DNA of 64,000 nt, from contig NZ_MUHU01000025.1 of assembly GCF_002105195.1 (NCBI RefSeq), positions 62,001-126,000 of the forward strand, read 5' to 3'. The position numbers and the translations under genes were made by a program. The stretch is from Derxia lacustris (GTDB taxonomy: Bacteria; Pseudomonadota; Gammaproteobacteria; Burkholderiales; Burkholderiaceae_E). Positions within the stretch are counted from its first letter, which is position 1, and the number at the start of each line of letters is the position of its first letter. The notes beneath the pieces were generated by a model, which saw only the letters and a list, made by a program, of their open reading frames with translations, did not search any database and had not been told where the DNA came from. Of this stretch, positions 63,119-64,000 are shown piece by piece.

Positions 63119-64000
63119 TCAGGCCAGCGCGCCCTGCCCGCCCGGCAGCGCGCCGCGCGCAGCCACCGGCAGCTCCACCGGCGCGGCCGTGGCGCGCGCG
63201 GGCTGGCCGGCGAGGGTCGCGCCGGCAACGCCATGGCGCGCGCGCAGGTGATCGCCGAGCCGCAGCGCGAGCGCGATCACGGTCAGCGTCGGATTGGCCT
63301 GCGACGAGGTCGGGAACACGGCGGCACTCGCCACGAACAGCCCGTCCACGCCATGCACCTGACAGTTGGCATCGACCACGCTGCTGCGCGGATCGCTGCC
63401 CATGCGCGCGGTGCCGATGTGATGGCCGCCGTAGGCGCCATAGCGCATCACGTCGCGCTCGATGGTGGCGCGGTCATAGCTCAGTTCGCCCACGCCGGCG
63501 CGCCGCAGTTCCTCGCCGATCACGTCGAGCGACGTGCTCACGGTCTCGATGTCCTTCTGCGTGTAGCGCCAGTCGATGCTGAGCTGGGGCATGCCGAACA
63601 CGTCGCGCTTGTCGGCCATGAGCTTCACGCGGCTGGCCGGCTGCGGTTCCTGCTCGCCATGCACTTCGAGGCTGAAGCGGTTGCTCTTGTTGCGCAGGAT
63701 GACCGACGGAAACTTGCGCGTCGCCAGCGTGCGCTTGCGGATCCAGTGCGACAGAAAGCCGAGCGTGTCGACCGAGTCGAACAGGATGTTGCGGGCATGC
63801 GCGACATAGCGGCCGAGCGTGGCCTTGTCGCCGCCATGCAGTCGCTTGCTGTACTCGTAGCTGATGAAGAACTTGGCCATGTACAGACCCGACAGCACGC
63901 CGATGCGATGCGACGGATCGATGATGGTCGGGAAGTGCAGCCGCGCCACCAGATTGCCGACCTTGAGCCGGCGCTGCTCGTCGGGCACCAGCGCCATGCG
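63119..64000 (-). CDS. GMC family FAD oxidoreductase, C-terminal part
   Basis: The gene enters from beyond the right edge; at least 292 codons of its 3' part are present. The C-terminal GMC domain is clear: 'GGHHIGTARMGSDPRSSVVD' with the catalytic His, 'CQVHGVDGLFVASAAVFPTS' and 'SQANPTLTVIALALRLGDHL'. GMC enzymes oxidise alcohols or sugars with FAD. An internal ATG near the edge is probably not the true start, since the FAD-binding N-terminal domain must lie outside. It may work with the neighbouring SDR in sugar modification (inference). Confidence 0.88.
   Translation of the reverse strand, partial: RMALVPDEQRRLKVGNLVARLHFPTIIDPSHRIGVLSGLYMAKFFISYEYSKRLHGGDKATLGRYVAHARNILFDSVDTLGFLSHWIRKRTLATRKFPSVILRNKSNRFSLEVHGEQEPQPASRVKLMADKRDVFGMPQLSIDWRYTQKDIETVSTSLDVIGEELRRAGVGELSYDRATIERDVMRYGAYGGHHIGTARMGSDPRSSVVDANCQVHGVDGLFVASAAVFPTSSQANPTLTVIALALRLGDHLRARHGVAGATLAGQPARATAAPVELPVAARGALPGGQGALA

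Overview
The window is one contiguous stretch of very GC-rich chromosome packed with genes. I see no rRNA, tRNA, CRISPR array, insertion sequence or phage genes. The gene content suggests a free-living, high-GC betaproteobacterium, most likely of the Burkholderiales/Rhodocyclales type: a complete minCDE operon, a near-complete type II secretion (T2SS) gene set, a three-gene receptor/YfiR/CHASE8-kinase unit, a tetronate catabolic operon, a B12-dependent ribonucleotide reductase and an exopolysaccharide (EPS) locus. The genus cannot be read from the sequence.

Layout. 1-1404 (-): start of an AAA-type ATPase gene and gspF, isolated from the other gsp genes. 1534-8064 (+): a GH15 glucoamylase/trehalase-like enzyme, then a TonB-dependent receptor, a YfiR protein and a CHASE8 hybrid histidine kinase. 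8065-12519: a 640-bp leader of unlike composition, then a DUF1549/DUF1553 plus DUF1501 pair typical of Planctomycetes and Verrucomicrobia. 12608-16518 (-): minE, minD, minC and an ABC exporter. 16729-23661 (+): a tetronate operon with ltnD, otnK, otnC, an MFS importer, otnI, denD and a FadR-type regulator. It should convert L-threonate and D-erythronate to DHAP and CO2. 23810-27747: a chemoreceptor, a D-2-hydroxyacid dehydrogenase and a periplasmic PQQ sugar dehydrogenase. 28002-31066: a membrane heme-binding sensor ending in HAMP, a soluble Ser/Thr kinase, and a membrane-anchored Mrr-like protein.

31399-42072: T2SS genes gspE, D, N, M, L, K, J, I, H and G on the minus strand, with gspC divergent. 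42083-51538: a secreted glycoside hydrolase, a metallo-beta-lactamase-fold hydrolase and an EPS cluster (GT4, flippase, acetyltransferase, pyruvyl transferase, GT2). 51542-58315: a DUF885 peptidase, a hipBA-like module and nrdJ. 58601-61380: an O-acyltransferase and glmU, which supplies UDP-GlcNAc for envelope and EPS synthesis. 61381-62001: a non-coding island of long inverted repeats, a G4 tract and a hexanucleotide repeat. 62002-64000 (-): an SDR-type epimerase and the C-terminal part of a GMC oxidoreductase that runs off the end.

The most unusual items are the repeat island after glmU, the heme sensor plus kinase pair with a duplicated C-terminal module, the Planctomycete-type pair behind its odd leader, gspF lying about 30 kb from gspE, the gspD N-terminal extension, and a low-GC patch at the 3' end of the pyruvyl transferase gene. 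Residue numbers and GC counts were made by eye. No database search was run.
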